DNA from: Crotophaga sulcirostris
Taxonomy: Eukaryota > Chordata > Aves > Cuculiformes > Crotophagidae
Reading direction: 5' to 3'
Assembly: GCA_013397455.1 (NCBI GenBank)
Contig: VYZB01000116.1
Coordinates: 836,501 to 900,500, forward strand
DNA: 64,000 bases
In this document: positions 18,491 through 31,785 of the stretch, in pieces
Position numbering within the stretch: the stretch's first letter is position 1
Layout of the letters: every line of letters starts with the position of its first letter
Made by a program: the position numbers and the translations under genes
The notes under the pieces: generated by a model
What the model was told of the DNA's origin: nothing
Database searches by the model: none
What the model saw: the letters and a program-made list of their open reading frames with translations, nothing else

Positions 18491-19225
18491 AGGGCCAAGT
18501 GCCGGGTCTTGCTCTTGGGACACAACAACCCCATGCAACACCACAGGCTCGGGAAAATGTGTCTGGAAGGTTGCCCAGCAGGAAAGGACTTGAGGATGTT
18601 GGTCAATAGGCAGCTGAACATGAGCAAGAAGTGTGCCCAGGTGGCCAAGAAGGCCAATAGCGTCCTGGCTTGTATCAGAAATGGTGTGACCAGCAGAAGC
18701 AGGGAAGTGATTGTGCCCCTGTACCCAGAGTTGCTGAGGCCTTGAATCCTGTGCTCAGTTTTGGGCCCCTCACTAAAAGAAAGACATTGAGTTGCTGGAG
18801 CACGTCCAGAGAAGGGCAACAAAACTGGTGAAGGGTCTAGAGAACAAATCTGAAGAGGAGCAACTGGGGACTGTTTAGTCTGGAGAAGAGGAGGCTGAGG
18901 AGATACCTTATCGCTCTCTATAACTACCTGAAAGGGGGTACCTCTCCCAAGTAATTTACGATAAGACAAGAGGAAATGGCCTCACGTTGTACCAGGGGAG
19001 GTTTAGATTGGGTATTAGGAAAATATTTGTTACCGAAAGAGTGATGAGTGAAGCATTGGAACAGGCTGCCCAGGGAACTGGTGGAGTCACTGTCCCTAAA
19101 GATATTCAAAGAACATGTAGGTGTGGCATCGTGGGACATGGTTTAGTGGAAATGATGATGTTGTATCGATAGTTGGACTTGATCATCTTATAGGCCTTTT
19201 CCAACCTTTATGATTATATTTATGA
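18491..19225 (+). mobile_element. CR1 LINE, 5'-truncated, with 3' end of ORF2
   Basis: This is the longest repeat in the window. The first part encodes the extreme C-terminal tail of the CR1 ORF2 polyprotein, after the reverse-transcriptase core: a block with KDLRMLVNRQLNMSKKCAQV and SREVIVPLYPELLRP is readable from about 18509 to 18745. The consensus order then continues (CCAGAGAAGGGCAACAAAAC, GGAGAAGAGGAGGCTGAGG, GGAACAGGCTGCCCAGGGAA) to a degenerate terminal repeat near 19225. An apparent short deletion after the LLRP codons creates a stop at 18743-18745, and the reading frame is broken further on. It has no promoter or RT core, so it is a dead copy. Confidence 0.96.
18509..18745 (+). pseudogene. 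CR1 ORF2 C-terminal fragment (decayed)
   Basis: Seventy-eight codons match the end of the CR1 ORF2 product, including AQVAKKANSVLACI and SREVIVPLYPELLRP. The frame ends early relative to the family because of an apparent small deletion. The endonuclease and reverse-transcriptase domains are absent through 5' truncation, so no active enzyme could be made. Confidence 0.85.
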
Positions 19226-22200
19226 ATAATAACATTCAATTCCCACACTAGATATTCTGGAAAGTATTATATCATCAGGTCATGAAATCATCACTAGGAA
19301 GGAATTATTACTCATAGGCAAAACTTCCATCATCTAGATGTGCAAGTAAAAGTGACATGAAGTTTTGTCTTATTAAATTCAAAAGATTACAGCATGTAGT
19401 GTTGTACGTCCTTAGTACTGGACTGGAAAAATCCTTGGGCTGCTGACAAAATCAGGAGGTTCAAACTAGGTGTTTGACCAGACAGTGTATTCACATACAT
19501 CTATGTGTCCAGACAATTAAGTCAGAAGCATTTGACTAAACCGGTTATAAGATACTTTGTCAAGTTTGCATGGCATAACTGTGTAGTACTTTCCAAGAAG
19601 ATTGGAGGGTTTCCCTAAAGACTTTGTATGCTGTATTCTGCACAATGCTCAGTGGCATTGCAACATCCGAAAAAACAAGCAACCCAAGAATGTAGAATGA
19701 AAGAAAACCTTATGCTTTTATTTTGGATTCCTCTGATGTTTCAGAGAAGGACAAAATGTGGTTTTCAGGTTTAGGTGAGGATGAAGAAGAATATATAAAA
19801 AAGACAAAATTGGCTAAAATGGAGGACTTCTTAAGAGGGATGTGAACTGACACTCTGTTCAGTCTGACTAAAAATCCAACATCAAGCCCAGCTTTTCTGC
19901 ATGAACTTTTTCTTGCGAATGAAGAGGGAAATGTTCCTTGCATCCACAAGCTGTGGGTGCTCTTTAAAACAAGGATCATTTTGCACAAAACACTACCATC
20001 CTGTGGAAAACAGATGGAGGAGCAGTGCTGGTAGATTCCTATTGTCTCTAACCTAGGAAATAGGTGATTCTGCTCTTTGCCTTTTCCTACATGCTGTGCA
20101 GATTTTTTTACAGATGTGAATTTTCTAAATGGCTGAATTTGCAGAGTTTTAGTTGTTTTTCTGCTAGATGTACTCTTATGATGGCCAAACTGTGCTGTTT
20201 TATGAACAGCGCATTTCTCTGATTTTTTTTTTTATTATTATTCTGTGGGATGTTTAGGGCTCTGATTTGGAAGCCATATTGAGCATCCAAATAGAAAAGC
20301 ACTTTTCAGGAACTTTTCAGAAGAACGTTTGCTAGATGGGTAGCAGGTACCTCCAGCAGGGATCAGTCAAGTGATTTCAAGTTTAGACAGATGCAGATAT
20401 TTAACCATCAGTATGTAGAAGCTTCTTGTACTCTGAAGAAATATAGGAATCTCTCTTTCACTGCATAAATGTAGCAGGAGCAGAGGCTCGTGTTCCTTCA
20501 GCTCCAGAATAACAGTTCTTCATGTGTTTTACATGCTAGAGTGGTAAAAGCAAATTTGACATCCTGCCCAAGGATCAGCTATTCAAGGACAGTCAAACCT
20601 GCTCATGACTAGAAATTGAGTACATTACAAGAACAGTCAATCTGTTAAAGCCTGACACCAATAAGATTTTCTTCTGTGAGAACTTGAATGAGTTCCACAG
20701 CCCTTGCCTGAAAGTACCCTTGATGCCTTTAGATGAGCTATCATTACTTTACTTTTCTCCTTTCTCTCAAAACTACCTTATAGGCAAGCCATGTGCAGTG
20801 AATCTAGGTCTTATCAGTCGGGGATGCTTTAATTCACTTTCATAGAGACAGAGTGGTACCAAGAACAGTTCTTGACTTTAAGAGTAAACTCAATCAAGAA
20901 TTTTAGTAAAGCTAGGAAATTATTTTAGCATATATTTTTGCCCAGATTTTGAAGTGTTGGAGTGCTAGATTCAGTATTTCAGCAAGATTTGGTATTTCCT
21001 TAGACTGAGTCTTCTTTTTGTGTTTTAAAGAAACTAGAGAAGGGCTATTTATATACTGAAATTCTATATATGTGTCTGGAAATAATGTGTTAACCTATTT
21101 AGAAGACAAATGCTAAATATAAAAATATGTTTCAATAGACAATTAAGAGAAGGACCCTATTTCAAAAATACGAAGTCCTTTTTCAATTATTGAGTTAGTA
21201 ACATTGACTAGATCCTGTGCCTTTTAACACACTGAGAGCAATATTGTTTTTTTAAGATAGCTTTCACAGTGCAGTGGGAGGTAGCCAGCCCTGGAGTAGA
21301 GTGGGATCACACTGCATGTTTATGACAGAAAAAGGGGTAGCCATATTGCATCCAAGTGAAATGACAGGGGTGGTTTTAAGGATATAATTTATAATTACCC
21401 AGTCTGGATCTAGATTTTAATTAACTACGCCAAGATGCTGAAGTTAATATTTCAAGTTTGGAAGGAAGAAAGATGTGATAGTGTTTGACTGAGTTGGTAA
21501 TTATCTATCAGTCGTGAACTCAGAATCAGGAGAGTTCAAGAAACCTACCTTGAACCTACCTCTCAAAAACAGATGAAGAGACTTTTTTTAAAATGTTAAA
21601 TGCACAACAGAATATGTAAAAAAACACATCACAGTAAGGAACAGACATGATGACATATTTGAATGTTATTATGTGGTTAGTAAATGAGAGAGAAAACTAA
21701 TTTCTGTTCAAAACTGAAGTCATATTTTAAAGAATTCTTACCAGTAGTCAAGTCTGTTAGGTAATCTTTCTTCTCTAGCTTACCTAAATTTGGAATGTAA
21801 GCATGCTACTCTGTCATTTAAACATGGACAGCTAGAGCCGTGTTTATCCTAGAGCCATAGTACATCCTATGTAGTCTCTTGGTACTAGCTGGGCACAGCT
21901 CTTCCAGAGGTGCTGGCTGTTTATCGGTGTCTTGGTTATCCTACAACATGTCAGCAACTGCATTGAGCTCACATGACTGTCCAGTTGAATGACTCTTGGC
22001 TTCATTGACTGCACTTTTTCATAGAAAAGGTTATGCACCTAACTGACTTGAATGCACTTGAATTTAAACATCTTATCGTGACCTGAATCACATCGAAAAT
22101 TTCAGGAATAGGGTAAAGAGTCCCAGCAGATGGTCATCTCAGGGTGAACACAACTTCATTGTCAGAAGTATAATATAATGAAGTACAACCCTTGTAACAT

Positions 22201-24109
22201 TTTACAGTGGTTGTATTGAGAGGTTACTTTGATATTATTGGTTTAAAAATACCTAAAATTAATGCAATCTTTGTCTATTAACACTGAAACATGTTGATCT
22301 AGGTGGAGTAAGCTAACATGTCTAGTGCTTGTTGGTGAGTAAGCTGGCTCTCCTTATCTGCCCGTGGAAAAGTACTTCAGAATATCAAACATCCAGTGTT
22401 TTACCAAACATCATTTTCATTATTTAAAGCTAATTTGAGCATATATTGTCAACAGTTCTAATACATGGTTTTTTAAACTGCAACTTACGCTGTTATCTCA
22501 CCTAATTTCCAATAGAGTTTAATATATTAAGGCCTACTGAGAGAGCTAAGGTTAAGAGGGAGGCTTGTATACCTCATTCAGGAGACATCACTTGCAGTAG
22601 TTTGGTGTCTCGCAGGGTACTTAAGCTTTTTGGTTTAGCAGTTACTCAGAAAAAAAGTGTGCCATGTACGCTGTTTCCACCAGCGGTTGGTCCTTTCTCA
22701 AAGGTTTCCTCACTAATTCCCAGCTCATCACGATCCTCATCAGCCTGTGTAATGTGCTCATCACACGCTCATTTTCAGCTTTTGATTTGGACAGACTGTC
22801 TGCTGGGGAAGGTTTCCTCTGGTAGAAGTCTCCAGGTACATGAACAAGTGAGCTCTAAGTGTTACTAATAAAAAATCCTTTAATCCACTTTAACAATGAT
22901 GAATTGGAACTGAGAACTCCTCCTTACTTTACAGATACATTCAGTTCAGAATTTCACCTAAGTCACAAAATCATTTTATGGGTAAGAGAAAAGACTTCCA
23001 ACACCCTGACATGGACAGTGGGAATTAAAGGCCAAATGCTCAATTGCTCTTACTGGGTATCTGAAGCACCTACTGAAGACTGAACTTCCACTGACATGGC
23101 TAGTCCATTCCAAATTCACTGGTCTTTGCCATTATTTTTATTCTTAATTCACCCAGGAATCTCCCTTTTAATTTTCCTCACATTGTAGTCCGTGCACAAG
23201 GAAAGGAAGTAGCTGATCAGGAACACAGAAGTTCAGACTGGGCAAAGATCTGGCTTAAATTTGCCTTTCTGGATTTAGATGTATTTGCTACATTGTCTTG
23301 TTAGTAAGTACATCACGCCTAAAATGTATTTTCCACTATTATCCACCTGCTATCCTACATTTTATTTCTGCTCCTATGTTGAGGAACACAGCATCATCAG
23401 ATACAATTAAAAATGAAGTCTTCTTATTCTTTTTTCTTTGCATGGGAGTTTGAGCTAAGGGCTCATCCGCAATGGTTTGTGCCTCTTGTAATCCTCAAAA
23501 ATCTCTCTTGCAATAGCAGCACGCGAACACTTCCGACAATACAGCTCATTGCAACATTATACCAGGCACAAAGTAATGTCCAGGCAGCAGGATTGCCCTT
23601 GGAGGGGTCTTTACCCCGCCTGGCCTTTCACATCTCAGTACCATTGTTGGGTTCCTTGTTGGAACATCTCAGGTGCCTCCTGCATGCCGTCATCTTATGT
23701 GAGCCAGTGAGGCTTCAGGAGGTAACACATGTTCCAGTACCTGGCTTCCAAGCATCCATCTGTTATTTGCAAGCAGATGTAGGCTTATTGTTTCATGTCT
23801 AATTTTCAAAATCTGGCCCCAGCGACAGGTTTTTGTGCGTCAGTGTACTAACATCTGGCTTTTACTGGCTTGGCAGACAGTCTGTATCATTAAGTAGAAC
23901 CGAACAATGCATTGATATGAACGGAGATGATCCTACACCAATTTGCAAAAGGACGGTAGGGCTGTTGGCAAATTAGGTAGTTGGAGAAATTCTCCGTCTC
24001 TCTCCCTTTTCGTGATGTATCAGGGAATAAAATTGAGGGGAAAGCAGAAAACAAACTAATGTGAATGTAATTCCCAAATTTCAATCTTCTGCATATTATG
24101 GGTCATTAC
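19226..24109 (+). other. Downstream intron, no gene seen
   Basis: Uniform AT-rich intron. Apart from a T run with ATT units at 20222-20241, no repeat family was recognised. Open frames are short and unsupported. Confidence 0.55.
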
Positions 24110-24380
24110 CCGTTAATTTGCTAAATGGCAGTTTTCTATGAAAGAAAAGTTTTGTTTAGCTGTATAATGATGACAGATGATGTAATTAGTATCATCTGCG
24201 CATTGAAAATGATAAAAGCATTTCTTTTGTGTGTCACTGCTTTTAGACTGTATAATATAAAAAATGATAACAGTATGAAAATTGCACCGACCACTTTCAT
24301 ATTGTGCATGTAGAATACCTTGGTGATATGATACAAGTAATGACAGGTACTTTGCCATGTATTCATTTTCTCCACTCTCT
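24110..24380. promoter_or_regulatory. Possible conserved non-coding element (homeodomain/TALE-type motifs)
   Basis: Within about 270 bases there are TGACAG cores at 24171-24176 and 24341-24346 (the TALE/MEIS half-site), a TAATTAG core at 24183-24189, and repeated GATAA and ATAATG strings, all without simple-repeat structure. Such motif clusters are common in intronic enhancers of developmental loci, but AT-rich DNA produces them by chance, so this is only a candidate. Confidence 0.2.
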
Positions 24381-27264
24381 AGCCTTTATATTACAGCGAA
24401 ATTAAAGCATAGCACTAAGCAAAGCAGACGTGCCTGAATACAGACCCATCTTATGAAACTGTAAATGGCTAGAGTCCCTTTACCATTGCTGGTTATGATA
24501 ATTAAGTGATTATAAACAGAGTTTTTGAGGGAGAACATTGAATCCTCTTTCAGTTAAAGATGGGGGAGTATTTTAATTTCAGGCCACATTTGTTGCTTGA
24601 ATTATTTTTAATTATATTCTGTATAAGTACTTGCCCCATATCCTGGTCTTGATAGTGGTAGATATTCTCATTTAAATATAAATAAATGCCAAACTTATTT
24701 AACATGGAAAAGTGACTGCTGTGACTGTGTAGTAACAATTTTCTCTTTGTTGCCATGGTTTGGATTTTTATATAAGCTTTGCAAATATAATAAAGCTAAT
24801 GGAGCTCTTCATCCAAGGAAATGGGTATATTCAAGAAAATAAATTACATTTTGCAAGCTAATGAGCTCTACTAATTGTGTTTATCCTTGTGAATTAATAC
24901 AATTTAAGCAAATCTATCCCCCAAAATCAAGCATTTGATTGCATTTTAGCTGCATGGAAATCAGAACATCCGGATCAAATCTGAGTTTACTGGATATCCA
25001 AGGGGTAGGGGGGAAGGTTAATTTCCATTGACTTGTACAGCTGGTGCTAGCTCCCAGTAAAGCAGGAAAAGTTAGACTTTGAAAGTTGCGACTTTCATCG
25101 TTGTTTTTTTTTTTCATTCAGCTACTTCCCACACAGACAGAATTCTCAAGAAGGAGTTGCGTGTAATAAATCCCATGTAATACGATGGCAGGCGTGTACG
25201 AGTTGTGCTAATTAGCCCACATGCCCACAGGACAGGATAAAGGAAGGAAGGAAAAGGGAATAACAGTTGTACTTTTTAAGAGACAACTTGTCTTCACTCA
25301 CTTCCCTCTCTCCCTCCCTTTTCTCACACTTTCTTTTGCCAACATTTGGATTTCTTTTTTTTTTTTTTCTTCTTATAAACAGGTTTTCATTTCAGTGAGA
25401 CATTTTGGGAGATGTTGGACAGATTAGAAAACCCTGCATATATTCTGGCAGATTTTGGGTTGTTCTCCAATTTGGTTTTTTGGAAAGATGATGGAGAGTG
25501 GAGAAAATGGCCAGCTTGGACACTTGAAATGTGGCAAATGCCCCCAGAAATTCAGAAGCAAACTGCTGGTCAGCAGCAACAGGGAAGCAAGGGCTGAGCA
25601 CTTGTGGTTTGTGCTATAGGAGGGTGACAGCAGTTGTCAGCAGTGGGTCCTTACAGAGACAGCTTGGCCTGCCATGCATTGGGTTGCTGCCATTTTTAAC
25701 ACCGTGAGGGAATGCACGCCGGAGATGAAGACCGAGCCCAGCTGACTGTACTTCCTTGGTCCTGACTGCACTGTTGCCCTGCTTTTTTATCCTGCCAGAT
25801 CGTTTTCAGTGCTGTGCAGGAGTCTCAGCACTTAACAGCCATCGCTGATTCCTCAGATAGAGCAGGCATGAGATCAGAGCTCTCCTGTTTCTCGGCAGTG
25901 GGCCCCTTTCATTTAAAACCAGGATTGGGAAGCAGAACCAAACAGCCTTTCTCAGCTGCTGAAAAAAAAAATAGCATCTTAAAGATGGATAGCAGGCACA
26001 AAAAAGTGCTCAGAAATGAAAATTTTTATTTGCTTGTTTGTTGCAGCTCAGGTGAGAGCTTGGATGATCTTTCCCAGACTGTGCACTGGAAAAATGCACT
26101 CCTTCCGTCCCTGGCATTGAAGTACTTAGAAAGGCTGTTAGGACTTGTCTTCTAAGAGTTTTGGATTAATTATATTTGTGTAGTGAGAAGAGCACAGCTC
26201 CTCACTGTAGATGCAATTGCACTGTTATAAAACTGCTAAGGATAACTTATCCTGTAAGGAGTAAAGAAGCAAACTTAAGAGTGATAAGTATGGTCACACC
26301 TGTAAGCTGGTATAATTGTGTCCAGAGTAGGAATTGTAATGGACTAATAGCTTTGGAAAAAAAATATTAGTCAGTCTTTGAAGTGAAATATTTATATAAG
26401 GGAAGGTCTTGATGCACGGAGCCATTCTAGTTTCCATATATTCCCAGCTCCCCAAGCAGACATTGACACAGACCATAGCATCTCTATGCCACAGATAACC
26501 TAAGTGTAGGGTCTCAAAGTACACATTAATGAAACCATTATCTTGTCAATGACATTGAATGTAGAGCTATCTTCAGCAGAGGTTACTATGATTTTTCATA
26601 AAAGAACAGAGAATTTAGTGACATTTTTATTATTTAACATCACATCACCATTAAAAAGTAAAAAGAGGAAGCCAGAGGAAGGATAAAGTACAAAAAGGTT
26701 TACATGAAAAATATTTTTCACCTCTGATGAAAAATATAGGTAGCTTTGAGAAAAGGATATGGAGTTAGTTCAGTTCTTGGCATTGAAAAATTTTGATAGC
26801 AGCAGTTATCTCTTGCAGTAAACTGGATCTCAGAAATGAGCATAGCCACGATGATATGATAGTTTTGGGCCACTGACTTATGGTACAGACCCATGCGTAT
26901 CAGCAAGAGTTAAAATCAAAGTAGAATCTCAGTTTTGAACTTCCTTTTTCTACAGAGTTTGAGTCAGATCTTCAGTGTTTCATGTCTCGCTGCGTGGTAT
27001 TGCAGGGGTCACTTCTCAGGCCCTGTTGACCCCATGCAGATTTATTATAGACTTGTTTCGGGGAAACCAGAGCTTTGATATGTCATGCAGGTTGCCTAGT
27101 GACTCCTGCAAAGTGCTGACCACCCCAAGTCAGAGAGAAGAGATCCCGGCGTGGAGCTGAGCTCTATTGCAGGTTATAAAGCTGGGACAGGTTTGAATGA
27201 TAGGACGAGTTCTGGCAGGCTGTTAGCTCTCTTCAGCTGGGAAAATGGAAATGTTTATTAATAA
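24381..27264 (+). other. Downstream intron, no gene seen
   Basis: AT-rich intron containing a T14 tract at 25355-25368 and a pyrimidine-rich stretch just before it (25298-25325). The region 25600-26160 is less AT-rich and has a 113-codon frame, but shows no domain, splice pair or family resemblance. Confidence 0.5.
25355..25368. repeat. T14 homopolymer after a pyrimidine-rich stretch
   Basis: Fourteen T residues preceded by a C/T-rich segment (25298-25325). It resembles a polypyrimidine tract, but no supported exon follows it. Confidence 0.85.
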
Positions 27265-27430
27265 GAACCTTTGACATGAAAGACATGATATGTGCCCCCT
27301 GCGTTAGGCCCATGATTAATAACATTAATTATGGGGAGTTCATTATAGTCTCATGGGGATGTAATATGTAATTCAGCCAGCATTTCGTTGTAAATTAGCA
27401 TTAATGTCCACTTTAAGTACGGTAGCTATC
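27265..27430. promoter_or_regulatory. Possible conserved non-coding element (TAAT-rich)
   Basis: A dense run of homeodomain-type cores lies here: GATTAAT, ATTAATTAT at 27324-27332, ATTATAG, GTAATTC, AAATTAGC and CATTAATG, with CCTTTGA (TCF/LEF-like) at the left edge. The sequence is not a simple repeat. Function is inferred from motif density alone. Confidence 0.2.
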
Positions 27431-28451
27431 TATGGCCATGCAGAAGGAGCTGCAGTCAGTACGTACAGAACATCACCTTATTAAGTGATGGTAGACTTTT
27501 ACCTCAAAGAATTGCAGACCAGTTAGCATTTCTCCTCTGTTAAATCTTTGCTGTGGCCAGCAGTGTATTATCTGTTGTAACTAACCTACTGATGCTATAA
27601 AAACTTTCATGAGTAGTGTTAGAAGAGTCTAGCTCCTTGCTGATTTTTAGAAGGAACTGGATAATTTTAAAATCCAGCTGGAAGCAGTCTTGATTGCAGT
27701 TTCATTAGCAATTAAAAGAGCATGTAACCTAATGATTTTTCCACCCCGGTCCAGAGAAATTATGCACAGTGGGCAGCTCTTCAGTTGGTGTAAACCATCA
27801 GCGATGTAATGAAAGCAATGAACCTTCACTGATTTGCACTGAGAATCTTGCCTGCTTGAAATTGTTCAAACATACGCCTTCCTAAGGCTATGCTTTATTT
27901 GTTTAATAATGAAAAAAAATATTTTATCTTACTTGAAATTCCCTTCCTTGACTTGATTTCCAGGAATCCCTTGTGAAACTGCTTGCATGTGGCCTTAAGT
28001 TTCTTCTTAACCACACATACTGATTCACTTACCTTCAAACAAATGACCCTGACTTACAATCACAGTTTCTTTCCATCCTTATGTGGCATCTCAGAAACCA
28101 AGATAGCATCTCAGACACTCAGAACCACTGTCTTCCTTTGGTGAATCCTGGAAATTGCCCAGCAGACCATAGCTATGGGTTCGTCAAATGTGCATGCTTT
28201 TAAGCAGCTGGGGAAGCAGCTGGTGGCACTGTGGGAAACACCATGCAGATGCTAGAAATCAGCTGAAGGACAGAAGACTTCATTAAAAGACTGTATGTAT
28301 ATGAAAATGTGTAAGTGTATAAATAGGGATCCAATCAAAACAGAAAGAATAGGAGCAGGAGGTATAAGAACCTTTTGTTGTTGTTCTTTTGAAAGAAGCT
28401 GCAAGATTGCCAAGTTATTATTCTTACTTATTTGTTTGGATTGCAGTGAGT

Positions 28452-28516
28452 TTTAGAAATGCAAGGCTAGAAGGGGCCTCCTGGATCATTGTGTCTAACC
28501 TTCTGCAATTGCAGGT
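28452..28516 (-). mobile_element. CR1-like 3' tail remnant, minus strand
   Basis: GCAAGGCTAGAAGGGGCCTC followed by CTGGATCATTGTGTCTAACC resembles the reverse complement of a CR1-type 3' end (GGAAGGGACCT...GATCATCTAGTCCAACC). Terminal repeats are lost and divergence is high, so it is an old insertion if real. Confidence 0.4.
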
Positions 28517-31500
28517 AACCATGCTGGAAACATCTAGTTTAGGAGAGTCCGAGGCTCCCTTGCCTTTCATGCCAAGACATACTAGAGGCCACAGAATACT
28601 TCCTCTCTGAAATTTATGACCTGTAGTAATAGACAGAAAACCATAGCTGTACTGTGCCAAAGGAAGACTGGAAGAAAACTCAAGGGTATCACCAACAGCT
28701 TGTGTTCTCAGAGTTTTCTGTTTGTGTACCTGGGAATTTGTTCAGTTTTGTTGAGTTGCCTACCTAAACTGAAGGCAGCTCGAGAGAATTGTAAATCAAA
28801 GTAGCTCTGCAAGTGTCTGTACTAGAGAGCTTGGTAGCAGCCTGCAGCCATTTGGCACCGAAGGATGCAAGTTGGCGAGACCCAGCACCTGTTGGGCTCT
28901 AAACACTTTTCTTAGAATTCGCGCAGCTGACCAGCTCCTAGGGGAAAGGCAGCAGCTGCCGGGCAGCAGTGGTTAAATATAGGAAATAGAGAATACCACA
29001 TCCAACTGGAAAGGGAAAGAGAGAGTCAGGAATCTAACCTCAGTGAAAATTCTACTTGGTGAAAAGGGCCCTGGGGTGATCAGGAATCAGAGGCTTTTAC
29101 ACCCTCTGTTTTATCTTTTGTCCATGACCGCATCTACAGTTGCACACACTACATCAACCCCAGACAATGCTGAACATTTTGATAGCAGTCACTGTATTAA
29201 TGATTGTCACTCCAGGGATGTTTTAGAGTTGCATGGGAGGACCCTGCCTCTCCTTGCAAGTCATGTATGGTTGCTGAGATGTGTTGTCCTTAATTTGCCT
29301 TGATTCTTTGTAGCACTTTTAATAGCGAAAACGCTGTGAAAAGCTGAAGTATGAAGCAATACAGCATTAGCACAGATGGAGTTTGAAAAGGACGTTCAAC
29401 CTTCTCTAATCTTCTAGTGAGATCAGCAAGTAAAGCAAAAGGAAGGACAACCTGAAAGATAATATTTTTCATTCTGATAATCTGCAGTACTTTAATTTCA
29501 CCCAGGCATTTACATGGCCCCTTTATTGAAGAGTCTGAGTGTTTCTTTCGCTTTAGAGGGAGGACTGTTAAAAAGGAACAAAACAGCAAAACTCATTGCT
29601 TAGCCACCTTTCAGATGGTGCCAGACATCCTCACAGAGAAAGAGAACAATGTGAAGTTGAGGAGGCTCTGATACAGATTGAAAGAATTTTCCTGTTCTTC
29701 AGAAAAAAAAAAAAAAAAAACAACAACAAAAGAAGGCAAGAGGAAAGAACGGGGAGGAGGAGAGAAACTCCTGTTTTGCTTTATTCACACGCTGCACACG
29801 TCCACGAGTGAGAGGCTTATGACACACAGGTGTGGCACAGCCTCTGACCCTGGCTTACCTCTCCGTTCTGGGAGACATCTGGCCAGAACACTCTCCTCTC
29901 CTCCTATCCCTTCTCCTTCACACTGGGCTGGAGTAGCTCAAGCTGGCTGAGCCTGTCGTGGTGATTATATCGTGCAGTTAAATTAATTCCAAAGCTGGTC
30001 AAGCTTGGAATCAGTTAGACAAGAGACAAAAAAGGAAGCTGGGAAAGAGAGAAAAACAGTCTGGGTGTGAAATAGCATGCAAGGAGAGGGAATAGTGGGC
30101 ATGTTCCTGAAGGTGGCTTAGGGTTCAGCTTAACACAGAGGATCTGCAGATGACAGGAGCATCACACCACCCCACAGATCACTTCTGTCTCCAGCTATCC
30201 ATACAGGATTTCACTGGTGCCCTCTGGGCCATGCAATCAAGATAGCATCCAGAGCTCAAGAGAACGATGTTCCTTTCCATTTCAAGGACATCACTTAGAT
30301 GGAAATAAAAGTTCCTCAGCATAATATACAGCAACCATCTCACTTTACATTTACCTCATTGCCTATGTCTTGACCTTGCTGTTGAGCGTAACGGAGGCCC
30401 AGGAATGGGCAGTGCTGAGCAGACACCATCCTTTCCGTTTACAACCTCAGCATCTGCTGCAAGTTTGGGCCAATAAATCACAAGCACTGGGAGGAAAGGA
30501 CCACCTTCCTACCGCATGTCCTGACAGCGGTTCCCACAGTGGGCATCTGATCCTTCACTGAACCTCAAGGCATTGCCATATGCGAATAGTAGTAATCTCT
30601 GGTTTGTTGTTCCTCCAAAGTCGGATACGCCTGCATGTGTCTGTCTGCTTGGAAGCTTAAATGAACCCAGTTGAGGTTTGTTTGCTTTTGCAAGCTTGAT
30701 TCATCAGCTTTATTTCCAGAACATGTCAGATACTTCCCAGTTGGTCAGAATGGCTTTTTGCCGTCTTTCTTCCAAGTTTGCCTTTAGAGAAGTCTTTTCA
30801 AAAATGCATAGTTTTTAATCTTTTGATATCTTGGATGCTGGCCTGCAAAATTGTAAAACAGCTGGCTTCTAACTTCTAATGTTTTCTTCAGTGTAATCTA
30901 AAGACCCTATGAACAACATAAAAAAAGAGTACAACTTTACATATCAAGCCAGGTGTAAGGAAAGGAACAAGGACTTCAATAAACGAGGCTAGTTTAGGAG
31001 CTTCTTTATGAAGCCATAATATAATAATCCCTAGCAGGGCCATCAGAATTGCAGCCTCAACTAACTTTTACACCTGCAGGTTACCTTGGTTTATTTTGTA
31101 CAGCTGCTCTGTTATACTGTCATTACATTATTTTTGTTTACATACAAATTCCTTACAAATGACATTTGTAACAAGAAAGGAAAAAATAAAAGATCACTGC
31201 ACCAAGGAGTCTGTGATCTATGAGTGCCTCACTGGTCTGGCAGCCATGAGTAGTGCTTTTCACTAAAGTCAGTGGAACTATATCCTTCCTAAATTGCCAT
31301 ATCTGGTCAAAGCATTTGCAGAGCCAGGACCCACACTGTTACGTCAGACTCCCAACTACTTCAACTACCGCAGGGAAAATTATGATTAGGTCCTTGAATC
31401 CGTTTTTAAGTGCTGGCCCTAGCTTTTCCACATATACTCTTAGCTCTTGGGTAGCTCATCAAGTGGTGTCATCTATCATCAGTGGAGAAAGAGGCATTGC

Positions 31501-31729
31501 TAGAGGACTGGCCATCTTTTCGGTTGATTGTACAGCAAACTTTAGCAACTGGCTTGGGATAGGAGTGTGACATTTGGATGCTGAAGCCTGACACTTCTTA
31601 CAGACTGCCTTGCAGGTCTCATTCATCTTATCCATAGTTAATGGGAAGAGGTGGTTTATGGTTACTTTGGATTTCAGGTTCTTCATCCAAAATGCAAGGC
31701 TTGGGCTTCTGTATTTCTATTAGAAGTTA
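28517..31729 (+). other. Downstream intron, no gene seen
   Basis: Intron with a strong A18 run at 29703-29720 followed by CAACAACAAA and a purine-rich stretch to about 29770. The A run makes an unremarkable long frame there. I found no processed pseudogene body upstream of it. Confidence 0.5.
29703..29720. repeat. A18 homopolymer
   Basis: Eighteen consecutive A residues followed by a CAA/AAAG-rich stretch. It could be a decayed poly(A) tail of a retrocopy or plain slippage; no retrocopy is recognisable next to it. Confidence 0.9.
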
Positions 31730-31785
31730 TTTGAACAGTTCAGAGGTCCCTTACAACCTAAATTATTCTGTGGTTCTATGAGTCT
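31730..31785 (+). mobile_element. CR1 LINE extreme 3' tail, plus strand
   Basis: AGAGGTCCCTTACAACCTAA followed by ATTATTCTGTGGTTCTATGA is the CR1 3' terminus with its ATTCTATGA-type terminal repeats. Only about 50 bases survive, a severe 5' truncation. Confidence 0.8.

Noticed and set aside
18475..18969. A 164-codon minus-strand frame
   Set aside because: It is the antisense of the CR1 element at 18491-19225.
23413..23802. A 129-codon + strand frame
   Set aside because: No domain, no splice pair and no family resemblance; the length is within chance for this composition.
29596..29950. Possible processed retrocopy ending at the A18 run
   Set aside because: No gene-like sequence lies upstream of the A run and no target-site duplication was seen.
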